Source of the DNA: Clostridiales bacterium
GTDB taxonomy: Bacteria > Bacillota > Clostridia > Christensenellales > Borkfalkiaceae
DNA: 34,685 bases
Reading direction: 5' to 3'
Assembly: GCA_003538975.1 (NCBI GenBank)
Contig: DPQQ01000001.1
Coordinates: 71,561 to 106,245, forward strand
The notes under the pieces were generated by a model, which was given only the letters and a program-made list of their open reading frames with translations, searched no databases and had not been told where the DNA came from. Shown in pieces: positions 7,133-16,130 of this stretch. The position numbers were made by a program, and so were the translations under genes. Within the stretch, counting starts at the first letter, position 1, and every line of letters starts with the position of its first letter.

Positions 7133-7159
7133 ATTATATGCCGTACGGAGAAATTATGC
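7133..7159 (-). promoter_or_regulatory. Possible promoter of the 10-cysteine protein gene, sigma factor unclear
   Basis: TATAAT (7133-7138) sits inside CATATAAT (7133-7140), which also fits the sigma-E -10 consensus at 7 of 8 positions. GCATAAT (7153-7159) resembles a sigma-E -35 box, but the spacing is 12 rather than 14-15. No good sigma-A -35 box is at 17 bases. The sigma factor cannot be decided. Confidence 0.35.
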
Positions 7160-7205
7160 CACGATAAATAGTTTTACAGGTTATAACCGCAGAAATTTTT
7201 AACGC

Positions 7206-7232
7206 AAAAAAACCGCGTATACCGCGGCTTTA
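7206..7232 (-). terminator. Intrinsic terminator of acpP
   Basis: CCGCG (7213-7217) pairs with CGCGG (7223-7227) around a 5-base loop, extended by A-T pairs. On the minus strand it is followed by seven Ts (7206-7212). It begins 16 bases after the acpP stop. Confidence 0.8.
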
Positions 7233-7247
7233 ATGTTTTTATTTTGC

Positions 7248-7481
7248 TTACGCGTTCAATTTGTCGATAGCTTCGACAACGTCGCCTACGGTTTTGATTT
7301 TAACCGCTTCGTCGTCGGGAATGGATACCGAATACGCGTCTTCGAGATTCATAAGCATTTCGACAACGTCTAACGAATCGGCTTTAAGATCTTCTACTAT
7401 TTTAGAATCTTCTTTAATCGATTCTGCGGGAACGTTAAGTTGTTTTGCGAGCATATCTCTTACTTTTTCGAAAGTAGTCAT
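7248..7481 (-). CDS. acpP: Acyl carrier protein
   Basis: A 77-residue acidic four-helix protein that carries growing acyl chains for fatty acid synthesis on a 4'-phosphopantetheine arm. The attachment site is Ser36 in the DSL motif (ADSLDVVEMLM). Length and sequence are typical of the primary ACP. It is not beside fab genes here; it has its own strong promoter, an AGGAGG site, and its own terminator, so it is expressed as a single high-level unit. The partner acyltransferase PlsY is encoded about 14 kb away in the same window. Confidence 0.95.
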   Translation of the reverse strand: MTTFEKVRDMLAKQLNVPAESIKEDSKIVEDLKADSLDVVEMLMNLEDAYSVSIPDDEAVKIKTVGDVVEAIDKLNA

Positions 7482-7539
7482 AGCTTCCTCCTGTGAATTA
7501 CGCCGTTTACCGTTTCGGGGCGTTTTTATATTCTTTTAT

Positions 7540-7568
7540 ATTATATTAAAATTTCGCCGTAAAGTCAA
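7540..7568 (-). promoter_or_regulatory. Sigma-A promoter of acpP
   Basis: TTGACT (7563-7568) and TATAAT (7540-7545) are separated by exactly 17 bases on the minus strand. It begins about 23 bases after the amylase stop codon, with no clear terminator between, so some read-through from the glg genes is possible. Confidence 0.8.
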
Positions 7569-7590
7569 GCCTTTTATTATTTTTAAGCCC

Positions 7591-9390
7591 TTACAGCGGC
7601 TTTTTATATAAAAGAGCGTTCCTTTCCGCCTTTATTTCGCATGAATTTTCATACTTTTCGCCGGAAACAAGGTCGTAAAGCGTTCCTTCAAAGGTAATTT
7701 TTAAGGTGCTTTTACCGCCGTTTACCGCAATAAAGCAAACGTCCTCGTCCGATCGTCGTTCGTAAACGAAGGAATCTTCGTCCGAATAGACAAAGTTAAG
7801 TTCGCCGTCTTTTAAAGCCGGGATAAATTTTCTGATTTTACCTAATAAAATATAATGCGAAAGTATTTCGCCGTTCACTCCGTCCGCACCGAAAAATCTG
7901 CGATTAAGCGGATCGGTGAGTCCCTGCTGACCGATTTCGTCCCCGTAGTAAACGGAAGGCGAACCGCATATCGTGTACAGAATGAGCGCGGCGGTTTTAA
8001 GCCGTTTTACGCTCTTATCGTATTCCGTTCCGTAAAGTTTTACCCTGGACTGTTCTTCTTTCGTAAGTTCCGAAAAATCGCAGTCCGAAAGCGACGATAT
8101 TATCCGCCAGGTATCGTGCGTGCCTAAAAAGTTCATGCAGGCGTCCAGAGCTTCTTTCGGGTAATGGTCGGACAAAAGATTCATTTCGGTAACGAACTTC
8201 TGCGCGTTACGGGTTTTAACGTAGTCGATGACGGCGTTCTTTGCGACGTAATTCATGACGGAATCGAGTTCTTTACCGTAAAAATACTTTCTCCGCTTAT
8301 CGTAAGCTATTTTGTTGCTCGCGTCTTCCCACACTTCGCCTATTATAACCGCTTCTTTATTAACGGTTTTGGCGCGCGCTCTCAACGCTTCCAGAAATTC
8401 GTCCGGTAGTTCGTCCGCGACGTCGAGCCGCCATCCGCCTATACCGAGCTTCAGATACTTTTCTATAACGCCGTTCTCTCCCGTTATAAATTCGCGGTAA
8501 GACGGTTCGAGTTCGTTTGTCTCGGGAAGAACGTCTATTCCCCACCAGGAAGCGTATTTATCGGGATACTCGGCGAACGAATACCACTTGTAATAAGGAG
8601 AATCTTTACTCTGATACGCTCCGACGGAATCGTAATTCCCGTACTTATTGAAGTATCTGCTGTCGTCCCCCGTATGACTGAAAACGCCGTCTAAAATTAT
8701 CTTTATATCCCTTTTTGCCGCTTCTTTTATAAGAGTTATAAGGTCGTCCACGTTACCGAGATTCGGATCGATTTCAAAATAATCGCCCGTATCGTAGCGG
8801 TGATTGGACCTTGCCTTAAAAATAGGATTAAGATAGATTATTCCTACCGAAAGCGACTTTAAGTAATCAAGCTTTCCGGTTATTCCTTTAAGGTTGCCTC
8901 CGTAAAAGTCCACGTTCCTGACCTTTCCGTTTTCGTCGGGCATAAAATAAGGATCCTCGTAAAGGTCTTTATGATAAACCCTGCCTTCTATACGTTTTAC
9001 TTCGCCTTTAATAGCGAATCTGTCCGGAAAAATCTGATAAATTATATTGCCTTTTATAAAATCGGGCGTTACGAAATCTTTGTCGTACACGAGAAGCTGA
9101 AAGTAGCCCGCGTCATACGAAACGCAAGGTTTTTTATCGGTTTCTCCTATATAAATTCCGCCGGCGGAAAACCTGTAAAAATACAACCCCGCTTCCTGAA
9201 ATTTCACTTCGGTCTCGAAATACCCGTCCTTTTTCAGCATAGAAAAAGCCGAAGGCTTGCCTCCGTCTTTAACTATCTCTATATAACATTCGTCCGAGTC
9301 CGCGTTCACTCTTAAAACGCAAAGTTCATTCTCTTTAAGCGCGCCGCGGACGGACTTATGAAATTTTTCGAGCGGTTCGAATTTATACAT
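7591..9390 (-). CDS. GH13 alpha-amylase family hydrolase (neopullulanase/cyclomaltodextrinase-like)
   Basis: A 599-residue glycoside hydrolase of family 13, probably cleaving alpha-1,4 (and perhaps alpha-1,6) links in glycogen or maltodextrins. An N-terminal beta domain occupies about residues 1-110, followed by the (beta/alpha)8 barrel starting near IIYQIFPDRF and a C-terminal beta domain. The four conserved regions are visible: DGVFSHTG (234-241), GGWRLDVADE with nucleophile Asp323, GEVWED with acid/base Glu352, and THD with Asp426. There is no signal peptide, so it acts inside the cell. Six bases separate it from glgP, so it belongs to a glgA-glgP-amylase unit and likely handles limit dextrins left by phosphorylase. 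Confidence 0.88.
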   Translation of the reverse strand: MYKFEPLEKFHKSVRGALKENELCVLRVNADSDECYIEIVKDGGKPSAFSMLKKDGYFETEVKFQEAGLYFYRFSAGGIYIGETDKKPCVSYDAGYFQLLVYDKDFVTPDFIKGNIIYQIFPDRFAIKGEVKRIEGRVYHKDLYEDPYFMPDENGKVRNVDFYGGNLKGITGKLDYLKSLSVGIIYLNPIFKARSNHRYDTGDYFEIDPNLGNVDDLITLIKEAAKRDIKIILDGVFSHTGDDSRYFNKYGNYDSVGAYQSKDSPYYKWYSFAEYPDKYASWWGIDVLPETNELEPSYREFITGENGVIEKYLKLGIGGWRLDVADELPDEFLEALRARAKTVNKEAVIIGEVWEDASNKIAYDKRRKYFYGKELDSVMNYVAKNAVIDYVKTRNAQKFVTEMNLLSDHYPKEALDACMNFLGTHDTWRIISSLSDCDFSELTKEEQSRVKLYGTEYDKSVKRLKTAALILYTICGSPSVYYGDEIGQQGLTDPLNRRFFGADGVNGEILSHYILLGKIRKFIPALKDGELNFVYSDEDSFVYERRSDEDVCFIAVNGGKSTLKITFEGTLYDLVSGEKYENSCEIKAERNALLYKKPL

Positions 9391-9396
9391 CCGTAA

Positions 9397-11820
9397 TTAT
9401 TTTATACGCTTTAAGTGCCAGATGTTTTCGGCATATTCTTTAATGCTTCTGTCCGCCGAGAACACTCCGGCCGTCGCTATGTTGTTAAGGCTCATCTTCG
9501 CCCAGAGCTTTCTGTTGCGATAAGCTTCGTCCGCCTTTACGTGAGTAGCGTAGTACGAATTGAAGTCCGCAAGACACATATAAGGATCGGCAACCGGCGT
9601 TCCGTAAAGGAGATAATTCGCTATTTCGTCGAATTTTACTCCGTTGAAACCTTCGTTAAGAGCTTTTACGACCTTCTGAAGCTTTTCGTTGTTTCTGTAA
9701 TAGTCGCTCGAAGAGTAGCCCTTTCTCCAAAGATCGTCCACTTCGCTCGCGGTGAGACCGAATATAAAGATGTTCTCGTCGCCGCACGCCTCTTTCATTT
9801 CGACGTTCGCGCCGTCGAGCGTGCCTATAGTAAGAGCGCCGTTTATCATGAACTTCATGTTGCCCGTGCCGCTCGCCTCTTTGCCCGCCTGCGAGATCTG
9901 TTCCGAAATTTCGGTCGAAGGCATGAGTTTTTCCGCCATGGAGACGTTATAGTCTTCCATATAAACGACGTTTAACTTTTTGTTTACTTTCGGATTTTTT
10001 CTGATATCTTCGCTGAGTTCGCATATAAGTCTTATGACCTGTTTGGCAAAATAATATCCGGGAGCCGCCTTCGCGCCGAAAATAAACGTCTTGGGAAGAA
10101 CGTCCATATCCGGATTTTCTTTAAGGTCGTTGTAAAGCGAAATGATGTAAAGCGTATTGAGAAGCTGACGTTTGTATTCGTGCATACGCTTTGCCTGAAC
10201 GTCGAAAACGGTGTTCGGATCTATTATTATGCCCTGATGTCTGAACGCATAGTCGGCAAACTGCTTCTTCTTTTTATCTTTTATTCTGTTCAGTTTATTA
10301 AGAACTTCGGCGTCGTTTTCGTACTTTTTGAATTCGATGAGCTTGGACGCGTCCATAACGAATCCGTCCCCTATGCAGTCGGTAAGAAGAGCCGAAAGCT
10401 CGGGATTGGACTGACAGAGCCAGCGTCTGTGAGCGATGCCGTTCGTTACGTTGGTGAATTTATTCGGCCAGAGTTCGGCAAAATCCTTGAATATACTCTT
10501 CTTGATTATTTCGCTGTGGAGATGCGAAACGCCGTTTACGGTGTGAGAAGCTATAACCGCAAGGTTAGCCATTTTTACCTGTCCGTGCGAGAATATGGAC
10601 ATTCTGTCGCTTCTCGCCCAGTCGCCGGGATATTTATTCCATATATCTGCGCAAAATCTCTTGTTGATTTCCTGTAAAATCTGATAAATTCTCGGAAGTC
10701 TTCTCTGAACGAGATCTTCGTTCCATTTTTCGAGAGCTTCGCTCATAACGGTATGATTAGTATAAGCTACCGTTCTCGTAACTATATCCCATGCCTTGTC
10801 CCATCCGTAACCGTGTTCGTCGATCAGAAGACGCATAAGTTCGGGTATGCAGAGAGCGGGGTGAGTATCGTTTATATGAATAGCCGCATATTCGGGAATT
10901 GTATCCAATGAGCCGTAACGCTTTATGTGGTCGGCAAGGATATTCTGAAGCGACGCCGATACCAAAAAGTACTGCTGTTTAAGTCTTAACGACTTGCCTT
11001 CGTAATGGTTGTCCGACGGATACAGGACTTTGGTTATGAGTTCGGCTTCGTTGTCTTCCTGCATACATCTTAAATAATCGCCCTGCGAAAATGTGTGCAT
11101 GTCGAAACTTCTGCTGCTCTGAGCTTTCCAGAGTCTTAAAACAGAGACCGCCTTGCCGTCTTTCCCGGATATCATCATATCGTACGGAACGGCGTCGATT
11201 TCGGTCGCGTCTACCTGTTCTACTTTAAGTCCTTCGTCCGTCCAGTTTTCTCTGAGCCAGCCGTCGAATTTTACCTTGAAGATCTTATCCGTTCTCGGAG
11301 TAAGCCATACTTCGCCGCCCGGAAGCCAGTTGTCGGGGAGCTCCATCTGCCAGCCGTCCACTATTTTCTGCTTGAAAAGTCCGTATTCGTAGCGGAGCGA
11401 ATATCCCATCGCGGGGTAATTCTGCGCGGCGAGGGCGTCCATAAAGCACGCCGCAAGTCTGCCGAGACCGCCGTTACCGAGCCCTGCGTCCGGTTCCATG
11501 TCGTAAAGTTCTTCGAGCGAAGCGCCGTGTTTTTTGAGAGCTGCGTTGATCGCGTTCTGTATTCCTAAATTGTAGGTGTTGTTTTTAAGAGACTGTCCGA
11601 GCAGAAATTCCATGCAGAGATAGTACACTCTTTTGCCGTGCTGGGCGCGGTATTCTTTGCTGAACTTGTCCCTTTTTTCCAAAAGTATGTCTTTGACCGC
11701 CATTACGGTCGCTTTGTAAATCTGTTCTTTGTCGGCTTCTTTAAAGCTTACGCCGTAATAGCGCGAAAGCTTGCCCGAGATAAGCGATTCGGCTTCGTTT
11801 GCGGTAAATTTAGTTTCCAT
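9397..11820 (-). CDS. glgP: Glycogen/alpha-glucan phosphorylase
   Basis: An 807-residue GT35 enzyme that releases glucose-1-phosphate from glycogen chain ends using inorganic phosphate. The pyridoxal-phosphate lysine is Lys656 in EASGTGNMKFM, followed by the family block NGALTIGTLDGANVEM. The N-terminal block GLGNGGLGRLAACFMDALA at about 113-131 is also diagnostic. Length matches bacterial GlgP/MalP. It follows glgA by 11 bases with a CAGGAGA site and precedes the amylase by six bases, so all three are translated from one message. The glycogen context favours GlgP over a maltodextrin phosphorylase. Confidence 0.95.
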   Translation of the reverse strand: METKFTANEAESLISGKLSRYYGVSFKEADKEQIYKATVMAVKDILLEKRDKFSKEYRAQHGKRVYYLCMEFLLGQSLKNNTYNLGIQNAINAALKKHGASLEELYDMEPDAGLGNGGLGRLAACFMDALAAQNYPAMGYSLRYEYGLFKQKIVDGWQMELPDNWLPGGEVWLTPRTDKIFKVKFDGWLRENWTDEGLKVEQVDATEIDAVPYDMMISGKDGKAVSVLRLWKAQSSRSFDMHTFSQGDYLRCMQEDNEAELITKVLYPSDNHYEGKSLRLKQQYFLVSASLQNILADHIKRYGSLDTIPEYAAIHINDTHPALCIPELMRLLIDEHGYGWDKAWDIVTRTVAYTNHTVMSEALEKWNEDLVQRRLPRIYQILQEINKRFCADIWNKYPGDWARSDRMSIFSHGQVKMANLAVIASHTVNGVSHLHSEIIKKSIFKDFAELWPNKFTNVTNGIAHRRWLCQSNPELSALLTDCIGDGFVMDASKLIEFKKYENDAEVLNKLNRIKDKKKKQFADYAFRHQGIIIDPNTVFDVQAKRMHEYKRQLLNTLYIISLYNDLKENPDMDVLPKTFIFGAKAAPGYYFAKQVIRLICELSEDIRKNPKVNKKLNVVYMEDYNVSMAEKLMPSTEISEQISQAGKEASGTGNMKFMINGALTIGTLDGANVEMKEACGDENIFIFGLTASEVDDLWRKGYSSSDYYRNNEKLQKVVKALNEGFNGVKFDEIANYLLYGTPVADPYMCLADFNSYYATHVKADEAYRNRKLWAKMSLNNIATAGVFSADRSIKEYAENIWHLKRIK

Positions 11821-11831
11821 TTTTTCTCCTG

Positions 11832-13655
11832 TCAGTCGTAAAGTTTCTCATACTCGGTCGCAGAATTTTTCCATGAAAAATCCGAATTCATCGCGTTTGC
11901 GACCGCTTTCCCCCATAAAGCCTTATCGTAATAACAATTTTTTGCTTCTCTCAATACGTATAACATATCGTAAGCGTTGTAGTCTTTGAAAGTAAATCCG
12001 TTGCCGTTTCCTTCGTAAAACGCCTTTATGCTGTCGTTAAGCCCGCCGGTCTCTCTTACTACGGAAACCGTTCCGTAACGACTCGCTATCATCTGCGAAA
12101 GTCCGCACGGTTCGTTTCTGGACGGCATAAGGAATATATCGCTGCCGGCGTAAACCTTTCTCGACAAGTCGAGATTGAACGCGATGATCGCCCTTACTTT
12201 GTCCGGGTAAGCGTTCTGCAGATACCTGAAGTAGTTTTCGTACTCCGCTTCGCCGGTGCCTAAAAGCACGAACTGGACGTCTTCCGAAAGATATTGTTCT
12301 ATAACTCCTTTTACAAGATCCAATCCTTTATGAGAAACAAGTCTCGAAACCATTGCGGTAAGAGGAACGTCTTCTCTTTCGGGAAGGTTAAGGAGCTTCT
12401 GAAGAGCGGTTTTGCATACCTTTTTGCCGGACATGTCGTTTACCGAATAATTCTTTTCGATATGAGTGTCGGTAGCGGGATTGTAATATTCGTAATCTAT
12501 TCCGTTAAGTATACCGGAAAGCTTGAAAGCGTTTCTTTTAATAACGTTTTCGAGTCCGTGAGCAAAATACGGATCTTTGATTTCGTTCGCGTAAGTCGGA
12601 CTTACGGTAGTAACCTTATCGGACATTTCGATTGCGCCCTTCATAAGATTTATGCAGCTTTCGTATTCGACGTAGTTATAAAGCGACGGATCGAATCCGA
12701 ACAGATCGCCGTACAGTTCCATACCGTACTTGCCCTGATATTCGATATTGTGAATGGTGAAAACGGTCTTTATTCTTCTGAATCTTTCGTCCGGATAATA
12801 CATGCCTTTAAGGTAAATTATCGCGGGAGCCGTCTGCCAGTCGTTGCAATGAACGACGTCGGGATAAATATCGAGACGCGCTATCGTGTCGAGAGCCGCT
12901 TTCGAGAAAAACGCAAATCTCTCGGCGTCGTCGTAGTGACCGTAAATCTTACCGTCTCTCTTGAAGTAATATTCGTTATCCAGAAAATAGAACGTTACTC
13001 CCCTGTAAACGTATCTGAATACGCCGCAGTACTGCGTTCTCCACGAAAGGTTTACGCTGAAATTCGTAACGTATTCGAAATTCTTTCGCCATTCGTAATT
13101 TATAGCCGAATACATCGGAAGAATAACCGACACGTCGTAATTGCCGTTTTCGCTTATCGCTTCGGGGAGCGAACCGAGTACGTCGGCAAGTCCGCCCGTC
13201 GCTATAAACGGCGCGGCTTCCGATCCGATGAAGACTACGCTCCTTTTTTTGGTAACGGTTATTTTTTCTACCGGTTTTTCGGTATTTTCAACCTTTGTTT
13301 CTGTTTTTGTTTCCGCCTTTGACGGCGTTTCCTTTTTCGTTCCTGTTTTTACGGTTGTTTTTTTGGTTTTCGTCGCCTTTTCGGTAGTCTTTCCGGATGC
13401 TTCTTTTACGGGTAAAGCTTCCGACTTTACTTCCTGTCCGGGTTTAGTTGCCGCTTTTGTTCCGGTCTTTTTTACTGTTTTTTTCGCGGCGGTTTTTACC
13501 GTTTTTTCATCCTTTTTTGCTTCCTCGGCTCTTGCCGCAGGCTTAACGGCAAGAATTTTTTCCGTTTTCGTTGCGGTTACGGTTTGTTCTTTTAAAGAAT
13601 TTTCTTGCTTTTGCGCAACTTTTTCAACGTTTTTTTTGCCTGTCTTTTTCTCCAT
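11832..13655 (-). CDS. glgA: Glycogen synthase with a long Lys/Thr-rich N-terminal extension
   Basis: A GT5 ADP-glucose-dependent glycogen synthase. The catalytic part (about residues 138-607, 470 residues) matches normal GlgA. It starts at VVFIGSEAAPF, has the TGGLADVLGSLPEA substrate loop, and carries the C-terminal nucleotide-sugar block MPSRNEPCGLSQMIA...ETGGLNDS. The lysine of the usual KTGGL motif is Ala152. Residues 1-137 form an unusual disordered tail: by my count 37 Lys and 26 Thr, with no aromatic residue or cysteine. The start is firm because an AGGAGA site precedes this ATG and no further Met occurs before the core. It heads a glgA-glgP-amylase unit downstream of a terminator after glgD. 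Confidence 0.93.
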   Translation of the reverse strand: MEKKTGKKNVEKVAQKQENSLKEQTVTATKTEKILAVKPAARAEEAKKDEKTVKTAAKKTVKKTGTKAATKPGQEVKSEALPVKEASGKTTEKATKTKKTTVKTGTKKETPSKAETKTETKVENTEKPVEKITVTKKRSVVFIGSEAAPFIATGGLADVLGSLPEAISENGNYDVSVILPMYSAINYEWRKNFEYVTNFSVNLSWRTQYCGVFRYVYRGVTFYFLDNEYYFKRDGKIYGHYDDAERFAFFSKAALDTIARLDIYPDVVHCNDWQTAPAIIYLKGMYYPDERFRRIKTVFTIHNIEYQGKYGMELYGDLFGFDPSLYNYVEYESCINLMKGAIEMSDKVTTVSPTYANEIKDPYFAHGLENVIKRNAFKLSGILNGIDYEYYNPATDTHIEKNYSVNDMSGKKVCKTALQKLLNLPEREDVPLTAMVSRLVSHKGLDLVKGVIEQYLSEDVQFVLLGTGEAEYENYFRYLQNAYPDKVRAIIAFNLDLSRKVYAGSDIFLMPSRNEPCGLSQMIASRYGTVSVVRETGGLNDSIKAFYEGNGNGFTFKDYNAYDMLYVLREAKNCYYDKALWGKAVANAMNSDFSWKNSATEYEKLYD

Positions 13656-13733
13656 AAAAAAATCTCCTGTATAAATGTATTCGTAATCAATCGACTTTTT
13701 TGCCGGATTTTTATACGTCCTTTTATTTAAGCG

Positions 13734-13766
13734 AAAAACCGGTTTTGATAAACAAAATCGGTTTTT
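13734..13766 (-). terminator. Intrinsic terminator between glgD and glgA
   Basis: Thirteen-base arms (13735-13747 and 13753-13765) with one A-C mismatch surround a 5-base loop. On the minus strand a five-T tract follows. It starts four bases after the glgD stop, so it should separate glgB-glgC-glgD from glgA-glgP-amylase or lower downstream expression. I found no convincing promoter in the 79 bases before glgA. Confidence 0.75.
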
Positions 13767-13770
13767 ATCG

Positions 13771-14883
13771 TTAAATCATCGAACCTTTGGGAATATAGAA
13801 ACAATGATTTTCCGCTCCCGAAAGATTTTCCCTGTCGCTTATGACTACGTTTTTATCCGTTATTATGTAATTAAGCGTAACGTTTTCGCCTACGCGGGTA
13901 TTCTGCATGAGTATGCAATTTTTGACTTTTGTACCCCTTGCTATTTTTACGCCTCTGAAAAGCACCGAATTTTCGACCTCGCCTTCTATAGTGCAGCCGT
14001 CGGCGATCATAGAGTTTGAAACTACCGCGTTATAGCCGTACTTGGTGGGCGCCGAGTCGCGTATTTTAGTGAATACTCCCCTGTCGCCGAAAAGTTCGTG
14101 TCTTACGTCGTAATCGAGCAAATCCATCGTTCTGTCGTAATACGTCTGAAGCGACGATATGGTCGCTACGTATCCTTCGTGCAGATACCCCATGACGTTG
14201 TACGAGCGGAGACGCTTTGCTATTACGTCCGCCACAAAGTGTTTTTTATTCGTCGCAATGCTTTCTTTTAATATGTTGATTAAAAGACTGCGTTTCAATA
14301 CATACATATTGATGAACGCATTGTCGTTTTTGCTGAGTTCGGGCGCATACTTTATCTGGCGTATTCTGCCCGTCTCGTCTACGGTAAGAGTGTTTACCGA
14401 ATGAAGAACGCCGAGTCTCGCCGTGTGCTTGGTGTAAACCATGGTAATATCGGCTTTGTTGTCTATATGATAATCCAAAACTTTGTCGTAATCTATACGG
14501 GTTATGCAGTCGCAGTCCGTCATTACGACGTATTCCTCGTCCGCTCGGTTAAGAAAATTCATTACGCCTTTCAACGCTTCGAGACGGCTGTTGTAAAGAG
14601 TGTCGCTGTCCTTGTCCGAAAACGGAGGCAAAAAGATGACGCCGCCGTCCTTTCTCGCAAGATCCCAGTCCTTACCCGAACCTACGTGATCCATAAGCGA
14701 CTGATAGTTGCGCTTCGTTATTACCCCTACCGTATCGATGTTGGAGTTGACCATATTGGAAAGCGGAAAATCTATAAGTCTGTATCTTCCGCCGAAAGGT
14801 ATCGATCCCGTCGTCCTCAAGCTTACGAGTTCGGGTATGTTGTCGTCGTGGATATTAGAAAAAATAATGCCTACGGCTCTCAT
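13771..14883 (-). CDS. glgD: GlgD, regulatory subunit of glucose-1-phosphate adenylyltransferase
   Basis: A 370-residue paralogue of GlgC. It keeps the structural block GGRYRLIDFPLSN near residue 31 and the C-terminal left-handed beta helix repeats, but its N-terminus (IIFSNIHDDNIPEL) has lost the GGxGxRL pyrophosphorylase loop present in GlgC. In characterised Firmicutes, GlgD is non-catalytic and stimulates GlgC in a mixed tetramer. It starts one base after the glgC stop, with a strong AAGGAGG site inside the end of glgC, which suits stoichiometric synthesis. Confidence 0.92.
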   Translation of the reverse strand: MRAVGIIFSNIHDDNIPELVSLRTTGSIPFGGRYRLIDFPLSNMVNSNIDTVGVITKRNYQSLMDHVGSGKDWDLARKDGGVIFLPPFSDKDSDTLYNSRLEALKGVMNFLNRADEEYVVMTDCDCITRIDYDKVLDYHIDNKADITMVYTKHTARLGVLHSVNTLTVDETGRIRQIKYAPELSKNDNAFINMYVLKRSLLINILKESIATNKKHFVADVIAKRLRSYNVMGYLHEGYVATISSLQTYYDRTMDLLDYDVRHELFGDRGVFTKIRDSAPTKYGYNAVVSNSMIADGCTIEGEVENSVLFRGVKIARGTKVKNCILMQNTRVGENVTLNYIITDKNVVISDRENLSGAENHCFYIPKGSMI

Positions 14884-14884
14884 T

Positions 14885-16087
14885 TCACTTTACCTCCTTA
14901 ACGACGTCTTTGTCTACTATCGCGCCCTGCGGAACAACCGCTCCGGCTTCGACTTTTATATTTCTTCCGAGAAGAGCTATCTTTACCGAATCGCTCTTTT
15001 TTTCGCCTATTTTCGCCTTCGGTCCTATTTCGGTATTTTCGTCTATTATCGAATAGTTTACGATTGCGCCTTCTTCGATAACCGTGTTGGCCATTATTAT
15101 CGAATCTTTTACCTTCGCGCCTTTTTTTACTATTACGCCCGAAGAGAGAACGGAATTATCGACTTCGCCCCAGATTTCCGAACCGGACATTACGATACTG
15201 TTTATAACTTTGCTGCCTTTGCCCAAATACTGCGGCTGCATGAGAGGGTTACGGGACTGGATTTTCCACTTCTTATCGGTTACGTCTATCTTCGGCACGT
15301 CGCCTAAAAGGTCCATATTCGCTTCGTATAAAGAGTCGATCGTCCCTACGTCCTTCCAGTATCCGTCGAACACGTAAGCGGTCATCTTTTCGCCCGAAGT
15401 CAGCATATCGGGAAGAACGTTCTTGCCGAAGTCGTTTTCGCTGTCCGGCTTTTTTGCGTCCTTTTCGAGATAAGAATACAGTTTTTCGGCGGTGAATACG
15501 TAAATACCCATCGACGCGAGATTGCTCTTGGGATGAGCGGGCTTTTCTTCGAATCCTGTTATCGTACCGTCCTTATCCGCGTTTATTATGCCGAAGCGCG
15601 AAGCTTCTTTCATAGGTACTTCTATCGCCGCAACGGTGCATGCCGCGCCGGCTTTTATATGAGCTTCTAGCATTCTTGAATAATCCATTTTATAAATATG
15701 GTCGCCCGACAATATAAGAACGTAATCGGGATTATATTGCTTAATAAAATGTATATTCTGATAAATTGCGTTCGCCGTGCCTTTGTACCAGTCCGACGAA
15801 TGTTTGCCCTGATAGGGCGATAAAATATGTACGCCGCCGAAAGTTCTGTCAAGATCCCACGGCTGTCCGTTGCCGATGTATTCGTTCATTAAAAGCGGCT
15901 GATACTGCGCGAGTATGCCTACCGTGTCTATGCCCGAATTAACGCAGTTCGACAGCGGAAAGTCTATTATTCTGTACTTACCGCCGAACGAAACCGCCGG
16001 CTTTGCTATGTTGTTTGTCAAAGCGTAAAGTCTGCTGCCCTGACCGCCCGCCAGAAGCATGGCGACGCATTTCTTTTTTCTTATCAT
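14885..16087 (-). CDS. glgC: Glucose-1-phosphate adenylyltransferase, catalytic subunit
   Basis: This enzyme makes ADP-glucose from ATP and glucose-1-phosphate, the committed step of glycogen synthesis. At 400 residues it has the complete nucleotidyltransferase signature: AGGQGSRL (13-20), FGGKYRIIDFPLSN (34-47), the metal-binding GDHIYKMDY (128-136), FEEKP (179-183) and YWKDVGT. The C-terminal part is a left-handed beta helix (repeats such as VIEEGAIVNYSIIDENTEIG). The start has an AGAGGTAA site. It lies 43 bases after glgB and directly before glgD. Confidence 0.95.
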   Translation of the reverse strand: MIRKKKCVAMLLAGGQGSRLYALTNNIAKPAVSFGGKYRIIDFPLSNCVNSGIDTVGILAQYQPLLMNEYIGNGQPWDLDRTFGGVHILSPYQGKHSSDWYKGTANAIYQNIHFIKQYNPDYVLILSGDHIYKMDYSRMLEAHIKAGAACTVAAIEVPMKEASRFGIINADKDGTITGFEEKPAHPKSNLASMGIYVFTAEKLYSYLEKDAKKPDSENDFGKNVLPDMLTSGEKMTAYVFDGYWKDVGTIDSLYEANMDLLGDVPKIDVTDKKWKIQSRNPLMQPQYLGKGSKVINSIVMSGSEIWGEVDNSVLSSGVIVKKGAKVKDSIIMANTVIEEGAIVNYSIIDENTEIGPKAKIGEKKSDSVKIALLGRNIKVEAGAVVPQGAIVDKDVVKEVK

Positions 16088-16130
16088 ATATATTACCTCT
16101 GTCCCCTTATCTTAAAAATCTCTGTGGTTT

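Noticed and set aside
7570..7610. Hairpin AAGCC/GGCTT followed by Ts on the plus strand at the end of the amylase gene
   Set aside because: The T tract is on the strand with no gene, and the stem is only five base pairs. It would not stop minus-strand transcription.
12294..13322. Long open frame (342 codons) on the plus strand opposite glgA
   Set aside because: It is antisense to a clear glycogen synthase, has low-complexity Phe/Arg/Val-rich sequence, and no recognisable motif. It is a by-product of codon use in glgA.
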